Shown here one piece after another: positions 1-7,456 of a stretch of DNA of 64,000 nt (the stretch's first letter is position 1; each line of letters begins with the position of its first letter). Where the stretch lies: NCBI RefSeq assembly GCF_014641715.1, contig NZ_BMIG01000002.1, positions 124,001 to 188,000 of the forward strand. The letters run 5' to 3'. The position numbers and the translations under genes were made by a program. Under the pieces are notes generated by a model that worked only from the letters and a program-made list of their open reading frames with translations, ran no database searches and was not told where the DNA came from. This DNA comes from Polaromonas eurypsychrophila (GTDB lineage Bacteria > Pseudomonadota > Gammaproteobacteria > Burkholderiales > Burkholderiaceae_C).

Positions 1-41
1 CGCGGAGGTTCACAGGCGAGCCTCCAAAGCCAGTGGCACCA

Positions 42-794
42 CTAGAAAAAACCGTCTACTGGCAAATACCCCAGGATGCGTGCATCGGGGAGAGCAAGCA
101 GGGCGACGCCACTTGCGTGGCGGGACGTCATGGGCAGGAAGCGCATGTTTTCTGGCGCCACGTCGTGACGCGCGGCTGCGGCACGGACGGCGTCAGCCTG
201 CTCAGGGAATTTTTCAAGCAGCAATTTCACAGGACGTGCCTTGTTGAAAACCGCATCTGCATAGGACGCGTAGCTGACCCAGCGCTCGGGCTGCATGGCG
301 AGATCAAGCCCTTGCATGCCCAAATCCAGGCCGCGCAACATCTCTTGCTGGCTCGCGGATTTTCGAGCGGCAAGCAAGGTCGGACCGGTCCACGGCAGTT
401 GGCGATACTCGGGAAGCGCCTGGCCCAACTGCAAGGGCTCTATATCGGCGGCCGTCACCACCTGGAGCCGGTCTACTTCAAACACCAGATGCACCGGGCG
501 CGCGATGGCGATGGTGTACATCCCATAGCCAAACGCCAGCAGTTGCACCAGGACAATCAGAGCGATATCACGCCGCAACTCGGCGTGCGGTTTGGACGGA
601 TTGGCCACCAATGCCGTTAAAACCGGGCCCAACACAAGGTCAATGCCCACCAGCATGGCAAACAAGGCCAAGCCGCCGGCCAGTGTTGAGTACGGCGATG
701 GATACCAAACCAGAAAAACGAGCAGGCTGGCCAGCAGCGCAATGCCGGCGCTGATGAGAAAGTGCAGTCCTGAAGCGCGAACGCGAAGACTCAT
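42..794 (-). CDS. TfpX/TfpZ-like type IV pilin accessory protein
   Basis: Inner-membrane protein of 250 aa of the TfpX/TfpZ family, whose members help fold, stabilise or assemble the major type IV pilin encoded next door. The N-terminal third has about three hydrophobic segments (residues ~10-30, 37-60 and 75-97), and the remainder is a hydrophilic domain expected outside the membrane. It is the last gene of the pilus block, 128 bp downstream of pilA copy 1 and beyond that gene's hairpin, so it may be read through or have its own promoter. Family recognised from sequence pattern and the pilin neighbourhood; no catalytic motif is expected. Confidence 0.8.
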   Translation of the reverse strand: MSLRVRASGLHFLISAGIALLASLLVFLVWYPSPYSTLAGGLALFAMLVGIDLVLGPVLTALVANPSKPHAELRRDIALIVLVQLLAFGYGMYTIAIARPVHLVFEVDRLQVVTAADIEPLQLGQALPEYRQLPWTGPTLLAARKSASQQEMLRGLDLGMQGLDLAMQPERWVSYASYADAVFNKARPVKLLLEKFPEQADAVRAAAARHDVAPENMRFLPMTSRHASGVALLALPDARILGYLPVDGFF

Positions 795-870
795 TCAGTC
801 ACCCCCACAAGAAAAGAAACAAGGCTTGAGTTTGCCATGCGTATGTGCATGCAACCAGGGCCACAAAAGC

Positions 871-896
871 AAAAAGGCCGCAACAGCGGCCTTTTT
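871..896 (-). terminator. Hairpin downstream of pilA copy 1
   Basis: Perfect 11-bp stem with a 4-base loop (AAAAAGGCCGC / GCGGCCTTTTT). Read on the minus strand the stem ends in a T run, as in a Rho-independent terminator. It lies 26 bp after the pilA stop. A relative of this hairpin follows pilA copy 2 at 3453-3482. Confidence 0.7.
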
Positions 897-922
897 GCAA
901 GGATGCAATCCTGTTTACAGGC

Positions 923-1486
923 TTAACGGCATTCGGCGGGTGCGAATTTGCCAAGCATCGTGGCGGCAGCGGTGCCGGCGAAACCGTCGACTCCACCCTT
1001 ACCGGCGGTGTAGCAAGTCCAGACGAGAGCGCCTGTTGGAGGAGTACCCACGGTCAGCAAAGCACCATTTGAAGAAGGGTTCATGAGCAGGGTATTGGTA
1101 AGTGCAGGAACAAGAGCAGCTTGATACGCCACCGTAATCAGCCCGGTGGCCGTTGCTCCGGTGATGTTCAGCACGTTCTTCGTCAGCCCGGCAGCCGCTG
1201 GCGTCTGCATAATGCAATCACCAGCTGCATTACATACCGTCGCCGCAGCGGCAGTACCCGTTGTCATGCCGGCGAAAAATCCACCACTGGCAGCGGGGGT
1301 GGCATTCGAAGCATTGTCTGCCACGACGACTTTCAGCGAGCTACCCAACACGATACCTTCGGTCACTTTGGCCCGGATGGTGTAGTCCTGATAAGCAGGC
1401 AAAGCCACCGCCGCCAAAATACCGATGATTGCCACAACAATCATCAACTCGATCAGGGTAAAACCCTTTTGCATGGAACGCTTCAT
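923..1486 (-). CDS. pilA: Type IV pilin PilA, copy 1
   Basis: Major type IVa pilin, 187 aa. A short basic leader (MKRSMQKG) is followed by [18 protein letters not shown], the PilD cleavage and methylation site plus the hydrophobic helix that packs the fibre. Glu5 of the mature protein is present. Two Cys pairs in the C-terminal half (CNAAGDC, and WTC...AEC at the end) suit the pilin disulfide loops. The start at 1486 was chosen over an upstream in-frame ATG because AAGGAG lies just before it and the second copy starts identically. The protein differs from copy 2 (3507-4070) at only four residues: two in the leader, one Ala/Ser and one Asp/Asn. Confidence 0.95.
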   Translation of the reverse strand: MKRSMQKGFTLIELMIVVAIIGILAAVALPAYQDYTIRAKVTEGIVLGSSLKVVVADNASNATPAASGGFFAGMTTGTAAAATVCNAAGDCIMQTPAAAGLTKNVLNITGATATGLITVAYQAALVPALTNTLLMNPSSNGALLTVGTPPTGALVWTCYTAGKGGVDGFAGTAAATMLGKFAPAECR

Positions 1487-1633
1487 AAAAACTCCTTGGT
1501 TGAGAAACTTGCGGAGTGAATAGGCAGTTTTCATGCCACCCTCTAAGCCCCCAAAAATTAGCCCAATCAGGCTACATCTGTGAGAGAGAAGTTACCATTT
1601 CCGTCAAGATGCAAAAACGACCAGACATTTTTG

Positions 1634-1759
1634 TCATTTGATACAAACTGATCACACCATCTTCAAATCAGTCAGCCCCATCTGTACTTTTTCCATCCCG
1701 TCCATGTTCAGCGTCCGCATGCTGCTGTTGACAGCAGCAGAAAACAGCTCGGCCACCTG
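1634..1759 (-). pseudogene. C-terminal remnant of a second pilB (downstream of the IS)
   Basis: The minus strand encodes the tail of a PilB-like ATPase (VAELFSAAVNS...MDGMEKV..GLTDLKMV), closely matching the end of the intact PilB at 4230-6635. A CGG-to-TGA change ends the frame at 1654-1652, but the following codons (SVCIK-like) and the ancestral stop at 1636-1634 are still recognisable. Homology to pilB breaks off at 1759, exactly where the insertion sequence begins; the rest of the remnant continues beyond the IS at 2940. Confidence 0.85.
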
Positions 1760-1778
1760 GGGATTCTCTGCATAAGTC
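1760..1778 (+). repeat. IS left terminal inverted repeat
   Basis: The sequence starting GGGATTCTCTGC matches the reverse complement of 2921-2939 at 16 of 19 positions. It coincides with the point where pilB homology ends. Confidence 0.75.
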
Positions 1779-1810
1779 AGCCCAATAGGCCGACCAGACG
1801 TTGAGTGTTG

Positions 1811-2781
1811 ATGAAACAAATAGGCCTTGCCGCCACCGGATTTGAACTTGTGGCCAAGCGCACGCGCAAGCGCAAGTTTCTGGATGAGATGAATCTGGTG
1901 GTGCCGTGGGCCGAACTGGTTGGATTGATTGAGCCGCATGGGCCGACGGGCAAGACAGGACGCCCGCCCTTTGCGGTGTCGACCATGCTGCGCATTCACT
2001 TCATGCAACAGCGGTTCGGTTTGTCTGACCCGGCCATGGAAGAAGCCCTGCACGACGTGCCGCTGTACTGCGAGTTCGCCAGACTGGACGCAGGCATCAC
2101 CTGGTTGCCTGACGAATCCACCATTCTGCGGTTTCGCCACTTGCTTGAAGAGAACAACCTGAGTATCCAAATCATGGCCACCATCAATGCCACCTTGGCC
2201 ACCAAGGGCCTGATGCTCAAGACCGGTACGGTGTTGGATGCCACTTTGATCGCCGCGCCGAGTTCGACCAAGAACAGCCGCGGTAAGCGTGACCCCGAGA
2301 TGCGCCAGACCAGGAAAGGCAACCAGTGGCACTTTGGGATGAAGGCCCACATTGGTGTCGATGCTGACTCTGGACTGGTACACACCGTCATCGGCACAGC
2401 AGCCAACGTCAACGACGTCACCCAAGGACACGGCTTGCTGCACGGCAAGGAAACTGTGGTGTTTGCTGACGCAGGCTCCAAGGGGCGACGAAGCGTGCTG
2501 AAGCGACGGGCGTGGACTGGCATGTGGCCATGCGTCCGGGCAAACGCCGGGCACTGGATAAGCATTCGCCCTGGGGAGACCTGCTGGACAAGGCTGAGCA
2601 GCTCAAAGCCAGTGTGCGCGCCAAGGTGGAGCATCCCTTCAGAGTCATCAAATGCCAGTTCGGATTTACCAAGGTCCGCTACAAGGGACTGGCCAAGAAG
2701 ACGGCGCAACTGGTCACGCTGTTTGCCTTGAGCAATTTGTGGATGGCCAGAAGGCGAGTTCTTCGGGGAGCGCTGGGATAA
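1811..2781 (+). pseudogene. IS5-family DDE transposase, frameshifted
   Basis: The first frame (1811 to about 2478) carries the IS5-type N-terminal region (RKRKFLDEMN..VPW, GRPP, MLRIHFMQQ) and the first two acidic residues in DATLI and VFADAG. The second frame (about 2479-2781) continues with GVDWHVAMRPGKRRAL and the C-terminal block KVEHPFRVIKCQFGF, which holds the catalytic Glu. The frames join if a single base is restored in GGCTCCAAGG (about 2476-2480), giving the usual DAGYQGA reading. So this is probably a one-base deletion and an inactive enzyme. A programmed -1 shift is possible in parts of IS5, but no classic slippery heptamer is seen. Confidence 0.8.
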
Positions 2782-2920
2782 GTGCGTTTGCAATGCGGGC
2801 AAACGCCCACCAGCAGCCTGAAAAGGCCTCGAACCAAAGCAAATGTGCTCAGGAAATCAGTGAAAACGCACTTCAGGTTTCATCGTGTGAATTCTTGCCG
2901 TTCAACTCCCGCTGCAGCGC

Positions 2921-2939
2921 GAGTTACGCAGAGCATCCC
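2921..2939 (-). repeat. IS right terminal inverted repeat
   Basis: Read on the minus strand it begins GGGATGCTCTGCG and matches the left repeat at 1760-1778. The decayed pilB resumes immediately to its right. Confidence 0.75.
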
Positions 2940-3420
2940 TAAGCTCTTTCCTGAATGATTTTTTTAGCGGCATCGTCGGCAATCATGAGCTCATGCAGGC
3001 CAATCCGTCCCTTGTAGCCGGTCTGGTTGCACTTGTCGCAGCCCACCACCCGGCATATTTTGAGCTTGCCGCTCTCGCCATACAGTCGAACGCAGCCGTC
3101 GTAGATTTTTTTGTCCCGACCGCAGGGTCCGCCTTCCAGGCCGACGAATGGCGAAGCTCTTCGGCGTATTCGGCCATGAAGGTTTTCACTTCTTCTGCGT
3201 CGGGGTAATAAGCCTCTTTGCAGTCGCACAATTTTTTTGTCCGGTGCTGGGCCAATATGCCGAGCAGGGCGTCGGCAAAGTTGAAAGGGTCCATGCCCGT
3301 GGACACGCTCTCCTTGTCGCGCAACTCACCACAACCCGCGCAAAGAGCAAAAGCGCGGGCTGCGGCGGTTTTGAATTCTGCAAGTCGCTCAAGGAAATAA
3401 ACGTTATTCGATTCTGCCAT
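2940..3420 (-). pseudogene. Decayed partial pilB (upstream of the IS)
   Basis: Minus-strand remnant of the C-terminal half of a PilB ATPase in two frames. From 3420 a frame reads MAESNN..., then a piece resembling RDKETVS joined directly to GMDPFNFADALLGILAQ. Compared with intact PilB it lacks the Walker B stretch and about 22 codons holding the His-box (TGHMVFSTLHTN). Near 3125 the frame shifts; the second frame (to 2940) keeps VGCDKCNQTGYKGRIGLHELMIADDAAKK and runs into the IS. The Walker A half is absent. It cannot encode a working ATPase; an expressed fragment from 3420 is conceivable but unlikely to matter. Confidence 0.85.
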
Positions 3421-3452
3421 GCGCGCGCGCAGGCACAACCAAGCCACCCAAT

Positions 3453-3482
3453 GCAAGAAGGCCGCAACGGCGGCCTTCTTGC
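3453..3482 (-). terminator. Hairpin downstream of pilA copy 2
   Basis: Perfect 13-bp stem (GCAAGAAGGCCGC / GCGGCCTTCTTGC) with an AACG loop, just past the pilA copy 2 stop. It is related to the hairpin at 871-896 but has no strong T run on the minus strand, so it may act as an mRNA 3'-end stabiliser rather than an efficient terminator. Confidence 0.55.
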
Positions 3483-3506
3483 AAGGATGCAATCCTGTTT
3501 ACAGGC

Positions 3507-4070
3507 TTAACGGCATTCGGCGGGTGCGAATTTGCCAAGCATCGTGGCGGCAGCGGTGCCTGCGAAACCGTCGACTCCACCCTTACCGGCGGTGTAGCAT
3601 GTCCAGACGAGGGCACCTGTTGGAGGAGTACCCACGGTCAGCAAAGCACCATTTGAAGAAGGATTCATGAGCAGGGTATTGGTAAGCGCAGGAACAAGAG
3701 CGGCTTGATATGCCACAGTAATCAGCCCGGTGGCCGTTGCTCCGGTGATGTTCAGCACGTTCTTAGTCAGCCCAGCAGCCGCTGGCGTCTGCATGATGCA
3801 ATTACCAGCTGCATTACATACCGTCGCCGCAGCGGCAGTACCCGTTGTCATGCCGGCGAAAAACCCACCACTGGCAGCGGGGGTGGAATTCGAAGCATTG
3901 TCTGCCACGACGACCTTCAACGAGCTGCCCAGTACGATACCTTCGGTCACTTTGGCCCGGATGGTGTAGTCCTGATAAGCAGGCAAAGCCACCGCCGCTA
4001 AAATACCGATGATTGCCACAACAATCATCAACTCGATGAGGGTGAAACCCTTTTGCACGGAAAGCTTCAT
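3507..4070 (-). CDS. pilA: Type IV pilin PilA, copy 2
   Basis: 187-aa type IVa pilin with leader MKLSVQKG and the [16 protein letters not shown] helix; mature Glu5 and the C-terminal Cys pairs are present. AAGGAG precedes the ATG. It lies 159 bp after the intact pilB, so this is the copy genetically linked to the functional motor gene. It is almost identical to copy 1. The proximal 5' regions of the two genes share the ribosome-binding stretch and a GCATGAAAACTGC block, but further upstream they diverge, so the two may be expressed differently. Confidence 0.95.
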   Translation of the reverse strand: MKLSVQKGFTLIELMIVVAIIGILAAVALPAYQDYTIRAKVTEGIVLGSSLKVVVADNASNSTPAASGGFFAGMTTGTAAAATVCNAAGNCIMQTPAAAGLTKNVLNITGATATGLITVAYQAALVPALTNTLLMNPSSNGALLTVGTPPTGALVWTCYTAGKGGVDGFAGTAAATMLGKFAPAECR

Positions 4071-4229
4071 GAAAAACTCCTTGGTTGAGAAAAGCGATGA
4101 ACATATGAGCAGTTTTCATGCCCACACCGTAGGATGCGTAGAAATGCTCAATTTAGCCGATATTCACCAAGGAAAGGCCGCCTAAGTTGACCTTTCTCGT
4201 CGGCCAGGGGGCCGGGGGCGACAGTTTTG

Positions 4230-6635
4230 TCACTTGATGCAGACTGACCGGACCATCTTCATGTCCGTCAGCCCCATCAACACCTTCTCCATGCCGTCCA
4301 TCTTGAGGGTACGCATTCCGCTGTTGACCGCCGCTGAAAAAAGCTCAGCGACCCGCGCCCGTTCCTGAATCAGCTTTTTTGCCGCATCGTCGGCAATCAT
4401 CAACTCGTGCAGGCCGATGCGCCCTTTGTAGCCGGTCCGGTTGCACTTGTCGCAGCCCACCGCACGGTAAAGGGTGAGTTTGCCGTCTTGGCCATAACGC
4501 TCCATCCAATCGTCGAGCAGTTCTTGCGCTGCTCCGCCAGGGTCGCTCTTCCAGGCGTCGGTGTTGCGCAGTTCTTCAGCGTATTCTTTGATGAAGTCCT
4601 TCAGCTCCTGTGAATCCGGCTGGTAGGCCAGCTTGCAATCGCAAAGTTTTTTCGCAAGCCGTTGCGCAAGAATGCCCAGCAGGGCATCGGCAAAATTGAA
4701 GGGGTCCATGCCCATGTCCAGCAATCGCGTGATGGACTCCGGCGCCGAGTTGGTGTGCAGGGTTGAAAACACCATGTGCCCTGTCAAGGAGGCCTCCACA
4801 CCCATCGAAACGGTTTCCTTGTCGCGTGACTCGCCGACCATGATGATGTCCGGATCAGCACGCAGAAAGGCGCGCATGACCAGCGCGAAATCAATGCCGG
4901 CTTTCTTGTTGATCTGAACCTGGCGCAGGCCCTTCTGCGTGATTTCCACCGGGTCCTCAGCGGTCCAGATTTTGGTATCCGGCGTATTGAGGAATTTCAA
5001 AATGGAATGCAAGGTCGTGGTTTTGCCCGAGCCAGTGGGACCGCACACGTAAAACAGGCCATAGGGCTTGGTCACGGTTTTTTCCAGTCGCTCCCTGTTG
5101 TGCGTGGTCAGGCCGAGCTTTTCCAGCGGAATGGGTTCGCCCGCTGCCAATATGCGCATGACAACATCTTCCACGCCGCCGGCCGAGGGAATGGTGGCTA
5201 CGCGCAATTCGATATCAAGCGGGCCGTACTTCTTGAACTTGATCTTGCCGTCCTGCGGCTTGCGTTTTTCCGAAATATCGAGATCACACATGATCTTGAG
5301 CCGGGTCACCATGGCCTGGCGAAACTGTGCCGGCACTTCGATGTAGGGCTGCAGGGTGCCATCAATGCGGAAACGAATGCCGGTCTTTGCCTTGCCAGGC
5401 ATGGGCTCGATGTGGATGTCGGACACCTTCTGCTTGTACGCATCAATGATGACCTTGTTGACAAACTTGACCAGCTCGTTATCGGCAGCAGCAGACTCCA
5501 GGGCAGAATCGTCGCCACTATCATTTTCAAGCGGCGAGTCCATGTCAGCCAGCAGCTGATCGATGGAGCCCCCTTCGTTTCCTGCACCGAAAAGCTGGTT
5601 CAGCGTTTCGTCAAATTCAGTTTGCGTCGTCACGCAGTAGGAAAACTTGCTGTTTTTCGGAAACACCTGAGGAACGACCCGTGCGCCGCGCACGGCCTCG
5701 GGGTCAACACACATGATGATCAGGCCCTCGGGAGTTTCTTCCAGCGGCATCCAGCCTTGCTGCTCGACAAAATGCCGCTTGAGCAAGCCATGCAGCATCT
5801 CTGAACGAATGCGCCCGGCGTTGAACGTTTCATAAGGCACGCCAAAGAATTTAGCCAGTGAAGCGCCTATTTGTGCCGACCGGATCCGATAGTCCGCCAT
5901 CAACAGATGCTCCACCGACTGCACTTCTTCACGGGCTTTCTGCACACACTGCAGCAATTCATCTTGCGACAACACGCCGTCGGCCACCAGCCCATCGTAT
6001 TTCGTCGCCCTGCGCCGCTGGCCATCCTCCACCTTCTGCAGACGCTGACGAATCGCAATGCCCAGGGTCTTGCACAACTGCTGCGCGCCATCTTCCTCAA
6101 GCTTGGCGAACGGTTGATCGCTTCGGTTGTTGATGACCTGGAGAACCCCATACAGGGTACTGCCATTCATCACCGGGGCAACCAGCATTTGCTTGGTGCG
6201 GTAGCCGGAGCGTTTGTCCACCTCTTGCAGGAAACTCAGCTTGGGATGGATTTTCTTGAGTGCTTCATCGTCATACACATCGGCGATGTTCACCATGGCC
6301 TTCGACAGCGCCACATAGCCCGCAATGCTTTGCGCGCTGATGGGCAGCTTGAGGTCCCGGCTGGTATTGAGGCCCGTCTTGACTTTGGAAACAATTGACG
6401 TGCGGTCCTCGTTGACGGCATACAGGGTAAGCCGGTCTGCGTTGAAGAGCTTGCAGATGTCCTGGCTCGCGTCCAGCATGATCTGGTCGATGTTTTCGGT
6501 CTCGTGAATCCGGTTGGTCACCAGTTGCAACTGGCGAAAATACAGCGCTTCAAAAGTCACTCCCCGCTCCTGCGGCGGAAGCATCTGAGAGTTGAAGAAA
6601 TCGTCTTCGTGGTCTCGTTGTACGACGGCGCTCAT
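4230..6635 (-). CDS. pilB: GAF-domain type IV pilus assembly ATPase (PilB/GspE family)
   Basis: Hexameric cytoplasmic ATPase powering pilus extension; 801 aa, well above the ~570 aa of ordinary PilB. Residues ~44-200 form a GAF-like sensor domain, ~220-350 a GspE/MshE N-terminal domain, and ~385-760 the ATPase core. Walker A is GPTGSGKTT (532-540), Walker B DPDIIMVGE (594-602) and the His box TGHMVFSTLHTN (618-629). Four Cys (665, 667, 728, 731) suit a zinc site. The ATG overlaps the stop of the upstream hydrolase gene (ATGA), implying translational coupling to the signalling genes. GAF domains often bind cyclic nucleotides or other small ligands; the ligand here is unknown. Confidence 0.92.
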   Translation of the reverse strand: MSAVVQRDHEDDFFNSQMLPPQERGVTFEALYFRQLQLVTNRIHETENIDQIMLDASQDICKLFNADRLTLYAVNEDRTSIVSKVKTGLNTSRDLKLPISAQSIAGYVALSKAMVNIADVYDDEALKKIHPKLSFLQEVDKRSGYRTKQMLVAPVMNGSTLYGVLQVINNRSDQPFAKLEEDGAQQLCKTLGIAIRQRLQKVEDGQRRRATKYDGLVADGVLSQDELLQCVQKAREEVQSVEHLLMADYRIRSAQIGASLAKFFGVPYETFNAGRIRSEMLHGLLKRHFVEQQGWMPLEETPEGLIIMCVDPEAVRGARVVPQVFPKNSKFSYCVTTQTEFDETLNQLFGAGNEGGSIDQLLADMDSPLENDSGDDSALESAAADNELVKFVNKVIIDAYKQKVSDIHIEPMPGKAKTGIRFRIDGTLQPYIEVPAQFRQAMVTRLKIMCDLDISEKRKPQDGKIKFKKYGPLDIELRVATIPSAGGVEDVVMRILAAGEPIPLEKLGLTTHNRERLEKTVTKPYGLFYVCGPTGSGKTTTLHSILKFLNTPDTKIWTAEDPVEITQKGLRQVQINKKAGIDFALVMRAFLRADPDIIMVGESRDKETVSMGVEASLTGHMVFSTLHTNSAPESITRLLDMGMDPFNFADALLGILAQRLAKKLCDCKLAYQPDSQELKDFIKEYAEELRNTDAWKSDPGGAAQELLDDWMERYGQDGKLTLYRAVGCDKCNRTGYKGRIGLHELMIADDAAKKLIQERARVAELFSAAVNSGMRTLKMDGMEKVLMGLTDMKMVRSVCIK

Positions 6636-7423
6636 AGTTCAAACTCCTGACCCGCGCGCAACCAGCGTATGTCGTGGGTGACGTTGGGACCAAACGGCGC
6701 CGTCTTGTCGAAGCGCTGGATTTCGGCCATGATCAAATCGGTTTCTGCCGGCTTGGTATGGGTGATGTAAATCGGGTAATTTTTGCCTTTGTCGATGCAG
6801 TCGAGCTCGCTGGCAAGCGCATGGGGCGACAGATGCAAACTGCGCCTGGCCAAGTCGCGCTCCCTGTTGCTGAAGGCAGTTTCGATCACCAGCATGGCGA
6901 CGTTGAGCTGGTTGATACGTTGCCAAAGCGCGGGGTTGCGTTCAGTGTCACCGGTAAACACCCAGCAGCCAGCGCCAGCAGCCACCGAATAACCGACCGC
7001 CGGCACCGTATGAACCGCAGGCAGTACTTCCACAAATTTTCCGGCGAGCAACAGTGTCTGTCCAATCGCCAACGGGTGGAAGCTGATAAAAGGTGCCTCA
7101 GGCGTCGGTATTTTCGAGAAATCAGGCCAGATGGTGTTGTTGAAGATATGTGCCCTCAACGCATCTATCGTGCCCTGCAGCGCATGAATCTGTATCGGAC
7201 TTGTCCGCTGGGCCGCAATCGCGTCGACCATCAGCGGCAGCGCCGCAACGTGATCAAGGTGGGAATGGGTGAGCAGAACGTGGTCAATGCCGCGCATCTC
7301 ATCAAGCGTGAGATCACCAACCCCCGTCCCGGCATCGACCAGCACGTCATGATCGAGCAGGAAGGACGTGGTTCGGCAGTCTTTGGCGATAGCCCCGGAG
7401 CAACCCAGTACACGTACTTTCAT
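6632..7423 (-). CDS. MBL-fold hydrolase resembling class II cyclic-nucleotide phosphodiesterase
   Basis: 263-aa metallo-beta-lactamase-fold enzyme without a signal peptide. The metal-binding signature THSHLDH lies near residue 75, and downstream ligands sit in TGDTERNP (Asp) and ITHTKPAE (His). The HxHLDH context and overall layout resemble class II 3',5'-cyclic-nucleotide phosphodiesterases, which open cAMP or cGMP to the 5' monophosphate. It lies directly after a nucleotide cyclase gene and overlaps the start of pilB by 4 bp, so hydrolysis of the cyclase product is a reasonable inference. Other MBL activities (RNase Z-like, hydrolysis of another phosphodiester) are not excluded. Confidence 0.75.
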   Translation of the reverse strand: MKVRVLGCSGAIAKDCRTTSFLLDHDVLVDAGTGVGDLTLDEMRGIDHVLLTHSHLDHVAALPLMVDAIAAQRTSPIQIHALQGTIDALRAHIFNNTIWPDFSKIPTPEAPFISFHPLAIGQTLLLAGKFVEVLPAVHTVPAVGYSVAAGAGCWVFTGDTERNPALWQRINQLNVAMLVIETAFSNRERDLARRSLHLSPHALASELDCIDKGKNYPIYITHTKPAETDLIMAEIQRFDKTAPFGPNVTHDIRWLRAGQEFEL

Positions 7424-7456
7424 GGTTTTTACGCTTGATGCGCCGACATGCTGCGC

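Larger units (their letters stand above)
1760..2939 (+). mobile_element. IS5-family insertion sequence inside a pilB remnant
   Basis: Element of about 1.18 kb bounded by imperfect 19-bp terminal inverted repeats at 1760-1778 and 2921-2939, which share GGGAT.CTCTGC.TAA.TC. It carries one DDE transposase frame broken by a frameshift. pilB homology stops at the left edge and resumes at the right edge, which supports these boundaries. No clear target-site duplication is visible (CTG on the left, TAAG on the right), so either the ends are off by a few bases or the flanks have drifted. Confidence 0.8.

Noticed and set aside
2470..2490. Programmed -1 frameshift in the transposase
   Set aside because: No A6G, A7 or similar slippery heptamer; one missing base in a conserved DAGYQG codon string explains the shift better, though it is not excluded.
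1753..2945. Target-site duplication of the IS
   Set aside because: Left flank CCTG and right flank TAAG do not match over 2-4 bp, so none is claimed.
4082..4229. Sigma-54 promoter for pilA copy 2
   Set aside because: The best GG...GC pair (TTGGTGAATATCGGC) has 9 rather than 10 bases between GG and GC and lacks the rest of the consensus.
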